Position numbers and translations under genes: made by a program. Positions 12,301 through 32,437 of a stretch of DNA of 64,000 nucleotides are shown here, in pieces. Position 1 is the first letter of the stretch; each line of letters begins with the position of its first letter. The notes beneath the pieces were generated by a model, which saw only the letters and a list, made by a program, of their open reading frames with translations, was not told the DNA's origin and did not search any database. The DNA comes from Ascaris suum (lineage: Eukaryota; Nematoda; Chromadorea; Rhabditida; Ascarididae), in contig JACCHR010000027.1 in NCBI GenBank assembly GCA_013433145.1, positions 208,469-272,468 on the forward strand, read 5' to 3'.

Positions 12301-15300
12301 AGGCACTACTTGCAGGGATTTATTTTCCCACACGACTTGGACAGGATTCTAATTCCTACGTCTTATCTTCGACAAGGGAGGAGACAAGAATTACATATTT
12401 CTTTCCCATTGTTCCATTGATTTCTTTTTCTGATTCGTACCGTCTAAAAAGTATTGTTTCAGATAAGTGAGCTGAACACATTTTTCCTGAAGCATATATT
12501 CGCAGTCGACACATCTCATCCACTCGTTTTCTGGAGAATCGTGCTTATCGCGTTCGTCTCGGCACCATCTATAAGGTTGTTCCCTTTGCCCTGTTATCAG
12601 CGAGATCTTCATCTATCTTAATGTTTTCTATACATTGACACTGCAAAACAGTGAAATAAATGAGGCCATTTAGAGTATTTCGTTGCGCATATAATTATCT
12701 TTTATCTCTTATGGTGCGTAAATGTGTTCTGTCAGTTGTGAATGAAGGATAAGATGAAACCATTACGTAATAAAACGTTCTTTGCATTAAAAAAGGTTTT
12801 TTTATTTAATGGTTTTTATTTAATTTATTCAATGGCTAGGAATTTTTGCACTCTTTGAAATCATCAGAGAGGTACAGGTTTGCAGTTTTAATGAATCTAC
12901 AATTTTGCGAAATGATGGGATGTTTTGCTCTTTTCTTTCTTATCCTTTGCGAGCTTTTGGAAAAGCACTTTTAAAGTCATTCTCTTCTTTAGATTTTTTC
13001 TTTTTCGTTGCTTACCTGTTTCATCACCTGTAAATTGTGGGGGTTGATTGCTCCCATGTGTGATTCACGTTGTCTGCAGGCAGTTTTACTTGTTTGCGAC
13101 CGATCCGCGCGTGAAACGAATGGGCATGCAGAGCTGGGTGTATCTGGCAGTATGTGCTCTCGAGGCAGCCATCTGCATCAAGTTCGGTCGACCAAAATTC
13201 CCACACATTAAGATCACTTTCATTCTCATATGGATAGCGTTTTTGGTCAGTGAGATTTTGTTTATTGAAATCCTCGCATATCTGATCTTGCGAAATAGCG
13301 GGAGAGGTAGAAGGTTAATGATCTCATGGTGTAGACTGAGGCAATATAGAGTGATTTCAATCAACATGCCCAACTCAGCGGCAACGTATGCCAGCACTAA
13401 ATTAGAAGTTGAGCAGTTAGAAAGCTGTTATTAAGTATCAGTTTGTGAAACGATGTTCTCACTTGTCAACAAGTCATGAATGAAGACAAATCTTTACATA
13501 CCCATCGTTTCTGGCAGCTAGCCGATGGTTAGGGCCAGCACAGGGCATAGGACTTCAGTTTGAAGAGGGCAAAGAATGAAAAATTCATGCAATGCTATTT
13601 CGAGGAAAAGCATCGCACGGATGAATTAGCTGTTTTATTTGTATGCCGTTACATGAGCTCATGAATAGTCAACGTTTGAAGAAAACCTCTTAAATGTTAT
13701 TGCGTTATTGCTGATCGAAATTCCGTTGTTGACCCTCAGCGTCGGAGGGGGTCTACTCCTTTTCTCCATCTTAGGTGATGCCCTGTTCAGTTTATTTATG
13801 TCTTAATTAGTTATTGTCATTTGAGCATATTGATGAGTTCACTACATTTTGAAGTAATGGTGACTGATAGCTACCAACTCCCCTGACTAATGAAACCATT
13901 CATGATTTTTCTGGGTTTTTAATGTAAAATTTTAATTCTTGTTAAATTTCGGCGATCACTGGCCACCGATTGCGCTTTAAAAGTTTCGTTGCGAATGGGC
14001 ACTGCTATGGTTTTTTATGCATTAAATTAATAAGCGTAGATTTAATACTTGCTCGAGCAAACTGTGCAGTGTGCAGTCTACAACTGTATAGACATATCGG
14101 TAGACTGCAACTCTACAAACCTGTGAATTTCATCGTTCTATAGGTGACCAGTAAGACTGGTATGAATAGTGGGGATGGGCTTGATGGGGGCGTTGTGTAG
14201 GCGAGTAACCATCAATGGCCTGCGCGAAGGTAACTGGCGGAGGGTACACCTTCGGGGGGAGCATATCAGCCGTAGCGCCCATCGACCGTCACCGTTTGCC
14301 GTTCTTCAGTGATCACGGGAAATTTATGGCCATGGGTTTTTCGAAGCGTCATCGACTATCATCGATCTAATTTTCATTGAGCGGCTTCTGGTCAATTTTT
14401 AGTGCTACGAGCAGAATTTTGATTGGCTTCTGATTCATCGTGCTTATACGTTTTTCTCTGTGTTATTCGGCGAGATGGGTAGCGGCTTCAAAATCTAATG
14501 CCTTAATTTTCGTGGTTTATGTTTTGGAGTAATGAGGAACAGTCACTGCCCTCAGTGATCGTTGTTTGTTTGTTTCAGGCATTGGGCACGTTTGGCTGTG
14601 TCTGGTTTTCGGTATGGTGGGCGCGAAAGTCTGCGGTAAGTTATTTAAGAAAGTAGTATGCCAAAAGTTGTTTTGAGAAGATGTTGCATAGCAGCTAACG
14701 TAGAATTCTGTGCGCATATCGTTCCCGTCGCATCCCACTACTGGCATTTTCTGGAGAAATGTCTTCCCTTTCGCGATAGGTTCTTGATGCAAGGAACGCG
14801 GTTCAGCATCAGCAGTCGTTCCTCTCATCGGATTTATTGAAATGAGGTGCCTCTTTTGAGGGGAAACTTCATGAATGCTTTCATCACAACATCCATAAAA
14901 GAAGCTGTTGCTGGAACTCTTTTAATCTAAAGGGTGATTTGCATCGAAACAAGTAATTGTGAAGGATTGTGACTGTTCATGTATACTGTAAAATGACTTA
15001 AAAGACATTAGAGCAGAAGATTTTACATATAAGTCGAGATTGTTACTGGCATGAAAGGTGCCGCTGAACGATGCGGAAATGCATGACCAATCGGAGTGAA
15101 GAGGGCGCGCTCTTCCACCAGCGAAAACTGCTGGACGTTCTAAGCAGTAGTTGTAAAACGGCCCTTTTACCTGACTTGGATTGAAATTGTATTGCATTAG
15201 CATATGTTTCAATTAGTGGTACTGCAGACAGTTGAGTTTGCTTCGAAGTAGTGGTCTAATTATTTACGTCATACCTAATTGCATTAACCGTGAGAGCCCA

Positions 15301-16363
15301 TGTTTTCCGTGTCTTATCGCCTTAATATCTGTTCTGTTTATGCGTTATAAGGGATTCATGATGAGTACTGGCAGGAAGCCCGCTGACTCTTCCTGGAAAA
15401 CTAAATTCTCATGTAGTCCATTTATCTCATTTCAGGTGTTGTATTGCCTAGTCTGCGTTGGCTCTTATCACTCAGGTCACGTTACCAAGCTAATAATTTT
15501 AAATCGTGGCCACTGCTTAAATCACCACTTAAACTTGTAATCACTAGAAACGTGATTCTGTTTCAAGATATGAGTAGTTTTTCTGATCTTTCGCTTTCCA
15601 AGTCGCAGAGAGGTTCCTTAATGTGAACAATGTGGAAATGAGTTTTAAACTTGCTAGAAAAACGTGTTCCGTAGATATTGCTTGGAATAGCTTTCATTAC
15701 CGTGTTTTGCATTTGCAAAATATTCTTGTCAAAATATCGTGAAAGCGGATATTTTCGCAGATCTTTTGAAGTTCACTCTGCTAAGTGTTTTTGAACTACT
15801 TACTTTCTTGCGATGGTCGTTTTACGCTGTTTCTTTGCTCCCCACCTCATTATATATCTGTACAATCTATGCGCTGGCTATCAGTCGTGCATTATTAGTT
15901 TTTCCTTCGCTGCTTTCATGTGTCAATTTTATTGTGTTTCTTTATTATTTTATTATGCAATTATTCAGTTAATTCAACTCGAATTAAATTTGATGACAGC
16001 CTATATGCAGAACGAGCGAAAATTTTTGAACAAATTGAATCTTTTTTTTCACTCTAAAAGTGCTTTGTGTTGAATGAGTAATGGATAAGCTATTGCGAAC
16101 GACCTTCTTAAAATCCTTCTGTCAAATATTGCTCCACCGAACCGTACGCAATAGCAATTCAATGATGTGAGAATGAGTGGATTTAATTGATGAGATGAGC
16201 TAATAGAAATTCTTGTTGCTTTCAGATGACGATGCAAGTGAAAGTGGGTGATCGCTTTCGTGAATGCTATTTAGATTCGAGCTACGAGAATCTCGGCGCG
16301 ATTGCGGATGATGTGAAAGCTTGCAGGAAGCGATTGCAGATATCGGAATCCGATTTCAACTAG
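5741..16363 (+). CDS. PTDSS1: Phosphatidylserine synthase, PTDSS1 type
   Basis: Base-exchange enzyme of the ER membrane that swaps the head group of phosphatidylcholine or phosphatidylethanolamine for L-serine. Ten exons: 5741-5898, 9112-9203, 9914-10080, 10616-10774 (or from 10607), 11072-11223, 11883-12021, 12463-12575, 13080-13245, 14579-14635, 16226-16363; all phases agree, giving 446 aa (human PTDSS1 473). Family landmarks: [20 protein letters not shown] near residue 16; [13 protein letters not shown] near 80; EYAVNC-like YAVNC near 141; [14 protein letters not shown] near 160; [11 protein letters not shown] near 198; [11 protein letters not shown] near 255; ELNTFFLKH at 292-300. Hydrophobic spans recur throughout, as expected for a polytopic protein. 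The YAVNC and RAVLQFTP motifs fit PTDSS1 rather than PTDSS2. The last exon encodes a hydrophilic 45-residue tail not conserved in the human enzyme as I remember it. Introns 1 and 2 hold a tandem duplication and an AT array. Confidence 0.93.
8325..8476. repeat. 76-nt tandem duplication (two copies)
   Basis: Two nearly identical 72-73 nt copies start at 8325 and 8401, each beginning TCGCTAAAAGTAGCTGCTAA. They differ at two positions (gcagtgcc versus gcggtacc) before the 3' ends diverge. They lie in intron 1 of the phosphatidylserine synthase gene. The low divergence indicates a recent duplication. Confidence 0.9.
9241..9317. repeat. AT dinucleotide microsatellite
   Basis: About 38 uninterrupted AT units in intron 2 of the phosphatidylserine synthase gene, 37 nt after the donor at 9204. 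Confidence 0.97.
14090..14330. other. GC-richer block in phosphatidylserine synthase intron 8
   Basis: The stretch around 14160-14330 is clearly richer in G and C than the surrounding intron and has no open frame worth reporting. It resembles a dispersed repeat remnant, but I cannot name a family. Confidence 0.2.
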
Positions 16364-16547
16364 TCGTTTTCTCTCTGCACCGCTTTTTAATTCTCTCGTT
16401 GAAACAGTTGGTATTTGTGGATTTTTACCGCTCCGATGAGCTGACAGTCAATATTCACACACAATTTTTCATAGGCTTTCAAGAAAATATTCACCCTACT
16501 TGAGTGCGTAGGTGAAGAAATTGTTCTCGTTTAAGGTTTATATGGGA

Positions 16548-16550
<3 letters not shown>

Positions 16551-16641
<91 letters not shown>
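16551..16641. repeat. AT dinucleotide microsatellite
   Basis: About 45 uninterrupted TA units, starting 188 nt after the phosphatidylserine synthase stop codon. It probably lies in or just after the 3' UTR. Confidence 0.97.
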
Positions 16642-16642
<1 letters not shown>

Positions 16643-19525
16643 TGAGGTGATTGTAAGTTTGCATCAAAAAACACTCACGTAGTTCTCTGCTGAATGTGCG
16701 TTTGGATTATTTAGGGCACGCTTGCCGCTGGAAAGAGACCTTTTGTTTGGACAGATAGGACTACTTGTTCTGAAGAATAAGGTATTGTTTAAATAGTTGC
16801 ACGCAATTGTTTTTGCCTTGAAGTCTCTTGTTTTGGTTTGATATAGTCAGAGATTAGTGGCATTAGTGACACAACTTCTTCACCGTTATCGCTTAGTGAC
16901 TCATGACATCACCGCCACCAACTGTTCAATCGAAACGCCAAACAACAATATCGCACTCTTCCAAACTAAACATTAATGCTCTTTCTTTGCTGCTTGTGGC
17001 ATATTTCGCATAACCCAAAGAGGGAAACACAAAGAGGTGATAAAATCAGGTGTATATAAGACACAATTAATTTTGCATCTCGTAATAGTGACAAATATCA
17101 CTTTCCTTTAGGGATATGCATGAAGATGGTATTGTTCCTGACCACCTCGGTTATTGCTGTTGTTCCTTAGTGATGAGGGTGCTGACGTGACGGTATAATC
17201 AAGGAATGATACCACAAATTTAGCGAACCGCATACGCATTCTTGGTGCTTTGATACTATCTCGGACTAACACCGACCACCGTTCACGCCGCCTATATTTT
17301 CGTTCGCTTCATAAACACTGGCTGCTTTTTTAATTGATTAATAGTTCATTGAGGCTGTCTGTTCAAAAGCACGCATTTGTTAGCTCCTAGTTCTCCGTAA
17401 TTTCCTTAAATTTATTTATGTGAAATCTTGGAAAAAAGGTTGTGAATTACTTGTGTTTATTGAAACAGAATAGTTATCAGAGCCATGATTTTGGATGGTT
17501 GGGAAAGATAGGGTGCACGATTGCCGAATATAACTCTTCACTACGTTTTGATATATGTTTGGATAGAAGGCATGTGATATTTTCAATACATGTATACAAT
17601 TTCTCCTCAATATGCTACCTTCGTTTTCTCTTACGCTTCCCACTTTTCTAACCTTGAAGGTGGCAGAAGGCTATTCAAACCTGTTTCATTTGGAAAGCAC
17701 AGATGCACTAAAAGATATGCAGCCGCATTAATTAAAACTTTTTGAAGGCTATCTTCGCGTTTGCTTTATAGATATCACAGCAATATAGTTATTGTCTTTT
17801 TTCAAAGCATCCACTATGTGATAGTGTCCTGGCCTTAACTTGGACATAAATTAGCCTAGGTATTGAACCGACACTGAAGTACATTTTCGTTCAAACTACT
17901 AGTATCCGCTTTGCCAATGAGCGTTCTAGATAGTCTTCAGCGGCTTACATGTGGCATTTCAAAGCACCTGTTCCCGTCAAAGCTGTTTTTGGACTGCAGC
18001 CTGTTTAGTCACTGAGGGCTACCCGTCAAAATTAATCTTCGCCTTTTCGTGAAGGAAATATAAGTATTGACACGCGTTACAAGGTGATCCTGCTCACCGT
18101 TGCAAGGGGGCTGCAAGAGCGATTACCGCGCGAGCATAAGAGAGTCTGTCGCGCCTTCATTGGCTGATATTGGAGGTATTCGTGGCGGTATTGGCGATTT
18201 TTTTTTCATTTCTCCTGATCTGACTGTGCATTTATCGCCGATCTTGTTGAAGCTTTGCTACTATTAAGGCTTTGGACACGGTTTCGGCTTTGGGCACATT
18301 CAATATGCGAAGAACATACGCTTCTTTCTAAAGAAGCGAGCAAAAATTAGACGTGCGGGAGAAAGTGAGAAAGATAATGGAGAATGGTACTAGTTGTTGT
18401 TGTCTGGAAGCGTTAAAGTGAGAAAAGAAAATCGCTATCCTCGAGTGTCATTTTCCCGGTCGAAAAACAAGCTTTTCATGATTGCCGCGTCCCTAGAGAT
18501 ATTGCACTTACAACTATTAGAGAGATGCATAACTAGGATCCTGAACGTTTTTGTGCTTTCTGGGTGGAGAACGATCCCGGAAATTCAAGACGGATACTTT
18601 AAAGCGCAGAAATTTTCGACTTGCTTTCTTTCATTGGTTTTGATTCCGAATTCTTGCATTATTGCCGAAAGTTACAAAATTTATTTTCCCCTGACTTCTA
18701 TGCGAGCGAACTGTGAGTTGCAGTTATTTGGATCCCTTTTCTCTCTAATTATGCTTCGTTGCTCTTTAAAGACGTCTTCTTCCGGATGTTAAATCCTTTT
18801 TAGTTGGTGCTCATAATTGCAATCCTACGAATAGATTGCCATCATCTTAAAATACGTGGACGTGTACGTTGCGTGATTCCCAATTTACTGCGATCACTTT
18901 GGGCTTCAACAAGTTGCCAGTTCGATTTCTTTCAAAGAATCGATTACCCTTCTCATAAAAATTTTCACCTGAAGCGTCAAACTCAGACCCCGTCAGACTC
19001 AAAAGCTTGATTTATATTGAGCCAAACATGATTTCTTCATTTTTCTCATTCTCCTGCTTTAACCAACTTCAGTGACCCCAGTTTACTCGAATCCCCCATT
19101 ACATCGTCGTTGACGTCGAAAATAACAAAATCGGTTTTGTATTTCTGCTACAAAGCAATGCGCAGGGAAGCTGCATAACGAGTTTGACTCTTTTCATAAC
19201 GCTCGCTGATTTCGAAATCAGGATACTTACTGTGGTCGGTTTGCTAGAGATTTATTCCATTTTTTTAGGAAGCACGTTTCAGTGTTTTTGCAATCTGTTG
19301 AACACGAATAACAGAAGACAGAAGCACATGAGAATCGAAAAATCAGTGGAGCTCGTTCGGCGTACTGAAGCATTCGCCGTCGCCCTGCCAGTACGCCATG
19401 CAAAATGCCATCAATTTCCATCCGGGAGGAAATGAGACAGTCTTATCTAGCCTTTTTCGGGAAAAACAGCTGCAACATCTTTTATCGAAGCTGAAGGGAT
19501 TTATCCTAGAATGATTAAAGAAACT

Positions 19526-19602
19526 AAAATAGAAATTTTATTCCAAGAGAACACAATTTATTTAAAAATAGAAATTTTATTCCAAGAGAACACAATTTAT
19601 TT
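19526..19602. repeat. 39-nt tandem duplication
   Basis: A 38-nt unit beginning AAAATAGAAATTTTATTCCA occurs at 19526-19563 and again at 19565-19602 (period 39) with no mismatch visible. It is intergenic. Confidence 0.9.
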
Positions 19603-21286
19603 TTTTAGAGTTATTGTGTCGTTAATTGCTGCTTGCAGCAGATGTTTTTGAAAAAAAAAACGTTCGAGCGTAGAGGTGCGCAAAAAAGGGGATACGTCAG
19701 TCACATACATCGATCCTGGAACCATTTCTCTCAGAGACAGCTTATTTACTATCTCTCGGCTAAACAAAAGGATATCATGCGCTCAGTGTGTTTGAAATAT
19801 TAGCGCTAAACAACGGCGAGCTTTCTTATATTCGCTTTTCGGCTAGTCGTGTTTTCAACCCACTATCAACAGCAGCCGTTTTCTGCAAACCACAAGGCAA
19901 ATCAGAGTATCATAGTTTGCGATCACCATAATAAAATAAGAATTTTAGTTGCGTTACGGAACTGCGCGTCTCAAGGTTCCCCGTTGAGTAATGGGGATAT
20001 CCCAGGACCCTTGGGGCTGAAGAAATCCCCGCAACCGCACACTTTCAATGAGAGTAGGTGGTTTGGTTCTTTGGATGTTGTAGCATTTTGATACTACGAG
20101 GTAAAGACGAAGGACCCATTTTGCCAAGCATTTCACTTTAGAGAGGGTGGAAGACAAGAGTCTTATTCATTCGTTAGAGACAATTTTGTTACGTTGACTC
20201 TCAGTAATATTCCCTGTGAACCGCCTAATCATAAACGTTGTAACACCGTTGTAACACCGTTGACTCATGGAAACTCGTTAAGGAAACCTACAGTGCAGCG
20301 AGCTTTCGTTTTTATCACTCCCTCCAAGCGAGGCCATTCTCGGTCTGTAGTGATGCGATGTTGGAATAGAAATGATTGACCGAAGCTTCATTAAATGCTC
20401 ATTGAAAACACATATAGCTATAAAGACTTCGGTGGAAACAGTGATATGTAAGAGAAAGCTTGATGTTGAGAGGAACTTGAAAATAAGGAAGAGCATATAA
20501 AAGAGATCGTCATCTGTTCCATATGTTAATTTTACAATAGATACGTAATGTAACCAGCTGGGCAAGTTTTTGCATCAAGAAGAGAATGTAAGAAATGAAA
20601 GGTGAATAGAGCAGATGGTTCGAGTTTAGTGCAGGTCAAATGTTATGAAGTCTTCGCTGATAAAAGCGGCTGAGACAATGATCCGGATGATCCGATGGGG
20701 CAGCGAACAAAGATAAAGATCGGGAAGATGGTCTGGTGAGAAATGACCAAAGGAAAGGATCTCGAAGATTGTCAGGTGAAGAAATAATTCGACGGTCGTA
20801 TATGGACTCCTGTGTTGTTTGTTGATGCGCCATGCAAGAGAGCAACAGAAAATGGGAGTAAAGTCGAACAATTCCGTAGGGAAGTGAATTTGCATCACCA
20901 TGTTGCACCGGAAGTGAAGCTGTGCCAAAATTCGTTGTTTATTTGCATCACTATATTCCTTTCGTGCCATGTGATCTAACTGGCCTTCATGGATGTCGAT
21001 TTGTTCCTTAAGTGCTTTTCATTGGATGCTTAAAGGTATTGCCTCATTGTGCTTATTGCTTGATGACTACACATGTCGTTGTTGCCCCTTCAACATCCCA
21101 ATACCTACATGAGAAGGCATACCGCCGAAGTCGTATGTAATGAAGTAAGCCACGAACAAAGGCAAAGGCCAAGTGTGGGAACAAAAATAAAAAACTTTTG
21201 CTTTTTTTTTCATATATGGACAGTGCTTCCTGTTTATTGCTATGTCGGCATCTATGTACTCGACCACTGTGCAAAGTAGGCTGGAG

Positions 21287-21290
<4 letters not shown>

Positions 21291-21359
<69 letters not shown>
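21291..21359. repeat. AT dinucleotide microsatellite
   Basis: About 34 uninterrupted TA units in the intergenic region upstream of EARS2. Translated open frames across it on either strand give only poly(Tyr-Ile) and are artefacts. Confidence 0.97.
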
Positions 21360-21363
<4 letters not shown>

Positions 21364-21522
21364 CGATTGATAATAAGCAACATCCCGTATAGGCCACATT
21401 GAGATTAAGAGTGGATCCGATTTGTTCTTTTTGCCTCAGGCACGGTACAGGGTCGTCGTTCTTCATTATTTTCAATCTGTAAGCCTTTCTTTTCAATTGA
21501 TTTACATTTACACCATCAAAAG

Positions 21523-21678
21523 ATGCTCTCTATGAGTCTGCTCCATCATCGCATCCTGAACTTGAGGCTGCTAGTCGCAGGTCGGACGTCGATTCTAAGC
21601 GGATATTGCAGCGAGGCAGAGAAAAAGACTATGAAAAGGGCAAAAAAGAGAAGGGAAAGGAGAAGAAGAAGAAAGTCG
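21523..21678 (+). CDS. Candidate isolated exon encoding a Lys/Glu-rich peptide
   Basis: A 156-nt segment is flanked by AAAAG (21518-21522) and a donor-like GTATAG (21679). One frame gives DALYESAPSSHPELEAA followed by a basic/acidic run (GREKDYEKGKKEKGKEKKKK), typical of a disordered or coiled linker. A second frame starts with ATG at 21523 and encodes 53 residues ending at 21684; its N-terminus (MLSMSLLHHRILNLRLL) resembles a mitochondrial presequence. I cannot decide which frame, if either, is used. It does not join EARS2, which has its own start. Confidence 0.3.
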
Positions 21679-22014
21679 GTATAGAAGCAATGTTTTTTTC
21701 GTCCGACTCTTTCCCAGTTTGCTTGTGGTCTGTTGACTCGCTTCAGGTCTGGATATTAGGGAAAGCACTCTCATCAATGTGATCTGCACAAAAATTGAAA
21801 GCAGCATTCATGAAGCATGCATTGTTTAGGGACTGCCGAGATAAATGCGTCCTTATCCTGTTCGACGTTATGAAGTTTATGAATATGGACCACGTACATT
21901 TTGAACTCGTAGGCATGCACACCTACAAAAGGTAAAGATAATTCAGCTGCGGAAGGGCTCTTGCGATGCTTGACGAAGGAAAGCGATTTGATGGGACATT
22001 TCAAGAAGTGAAAA

Positions 22015-22023
22015 TTTTTTCAG
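22015..22023 (+). promoter_or_regulatory. Probable spliced-leader trans-splice acceptor of EARS2
   Basis: A strong acceptor (TTTTTTCAG) ends 51 nt before the EARS2 ATG. The intervening leader contains an out-of-frame ATG near 22030 that opens a 12-codon upstream ORF, which may lower translation of the main frame. Confidence 0.4.
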
Positions 22024-22071
22024 GACCTGAATGCACCTTTGCCGGAAGTTTGTTGAATGGTATTGATATAG

Positions 22072-31005
<8,934 letters not shown>

Positions 31006-31417
31006 AGACAAAGGCGAAAGTATTCTCTTGAATCTTCATATTACTAATGCGCGCGTGAGGTTGCCTCGTATCAGATTTTATCAGTTTTTACGGGACATTT
31101 TCCTCTTGTAAATCCCCCGTTTAGGTATTTGGAGCCTTTTTTAGCAAGTAAACATTTTTGTTGATGAGACATTTTTTGACTTAATATTTACGCATCCAGT
31201 TCGTTAGCTATAAAGCAGTATAGTTACAGTTAAGTTTACGATGGATTCTAGAACGTGACATATAGTGGCGCCGCTATAGGTATCGCTGTGGTATCACTTT
31301 GTATTTGTGTCATTGTTCTTTCTCATGTTTTGATGCCATACTGTTTTTTGTACCGGTTAATGTCATATGTTACAACAAAATACTCAACCTACTTTCTTTG
31401 GTCCAAACTGAAATGAT

Positions 31418-31493
31418 GGTCCGTGGTAACTCAGTGGATACAGCATTTGCCTGGCAACCAAAAGGTCTCAAGTTCGCTCCCGTTTGGGGACAA
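31418..31493 (+). repeat. tRNA-like segment, possible SINE head
   Basis: The segment has an A-box-like TGGTAACTCAGTGG, an anticodon-loop-like CTGGCAA after TTTGC, and a B-box-like AGTTCGCTCC, in tRNA order and spacing. Acceptor and T stems do not pair well, so it is not a functional tRNA. A weakly similar piece (GATAAAGCTTTCGCTGGTCATCAA, quoted in part) recurs near 31666 and matches sequence following the tRNA-like part. This fits a decayed tRNA-derived SINE. Confidence 0.35.
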
Positions 31494-32416
31494 AGTTTTC
31501 ACCGGTCATCAAACGAAGGCTATCATCGAGTAAGAACCACACAAAAATGATTGTAACATGCGGCATTAACCATGTGGCTTTTAAAATATGCTGTTCTTTT
31601 TGTGCTAGTTTAATCTGGTTGTAGGCGTTATGTGCCCCATAAGCTTGCTGGTTCACCCTCGTCTTTGGATAAAGCTTTCGCTGGTCATCAAAAGATGGTT
31701 TTGATATTGGTATTGGCATCTTCTTTGCTCCATACCTCGTTCTTTATCTTTGCATACGTTTTCATTGGTGCAGAGCTAAGTGTGCGAATTCACTTGCTAT
31801 CTAACCTATCGGGTGGCGACCGTTGGGTAAAGTCTTGTTCTAATATAAGGATTCGGTTGGTAAAGCATCTAAGAGCAGTTAAATCGTTTGGACGCTGATT
31901 CGCCAAAGAAACGATTGGGCAAGGACACAGATACAAAATACCAAGTTTTAGGAGGTCATTTTTAATCCTGAAATGTGTTCTCGTCATATGTGCAACTTGT
32001 GTTCGTGGCAGAGCCCTCAAAGGTTACCGTGTTTCATTTATTATTGCAGCACAAGGATACGTCTTTTGTAAAACATCAGTGATGAAGGTTTAGCAGCGCG
32101 AATGTCATATTGCAGTGTTTTTGATGCAGTTCTTTGAAAAACATCGAATTGAACTCTCCGAAGGGCTCAACAATTCAGAGCTCGTTGAAGACTTTGAATT
32201 ACTCAATTTTAGAGCGGATCGTTGAAAACTATCGTAGGAAGGAAACCACTGTTTTTTGTAACTTTTGTTGCTATTTTACATTTTAATCGACGCAATATTA
32301 TTGCGAGAGCTTCACAGACATTTGAAATCATGCAGGATAGACCTTCCTATCGTCCTAGTCTAGTATATTTTGAATTTTTCAAAACAATACTTGTTTTCGA
32401 ATTAACTTGAGCAAAT

Positions 32417-32437
32417 GGGGGGGGGGGGGGGGGGGGG
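32417..32437. repeat. Uninterrupted 21-G tract
   Basis: Twenty-one consecutive G on the + strand in intergenic DNA. Such tracts can form G-quadruplexes. In C. elegans long G tracts are unstable when the FANCJ-like helicase DOG-1 is missing. Confidence 0.95.

Larger units (their letters stand above)
16364..21522. other. Intergenic region with repeats, no confident gene
   Basis: About 5 kb between the phosphatidylserine synthase stop and the candidate exon at 21523. It holds two AT arrays and a 39-nt tandem duplication, listed separately. A GC-richer stretch near 18060-18180 looks like a repeat remnant. Open frames at 18394-18792 (+) and 20626-20970 (-) have no splice signals or recognisable domains. 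The 3' UTR of the upstream gene should lie at the left edge, but no exact AATAAA was found close to the stop. Confidence 0.5.

Noticed and set aside
13246..13434. Open frame continuing past phosphatidylserine synthase exon 8
   Set aside because: The family sequence continues in the exon at 14579; the donor at 13246 is used, and the extension is read-through of intron.
18394..18792. 132-codon + frame in the intergenic region
   Set aside because: No acceptor or donor framing and no family resemblance; kept only as background.
20626..20970. 114-codon minus-strand frame beginning MARKEYSDANKQ
   Set aside because: The start looks protein-like but the remainder is low in charge with no domain; no splice or expression support.
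21053..21496. Open frames of 64-147 codons on both strands through the AT array at 21291
   Set aside because: The translation is mainly alternating Tyr-Ile from the microsatellite; the frames are artefacts.
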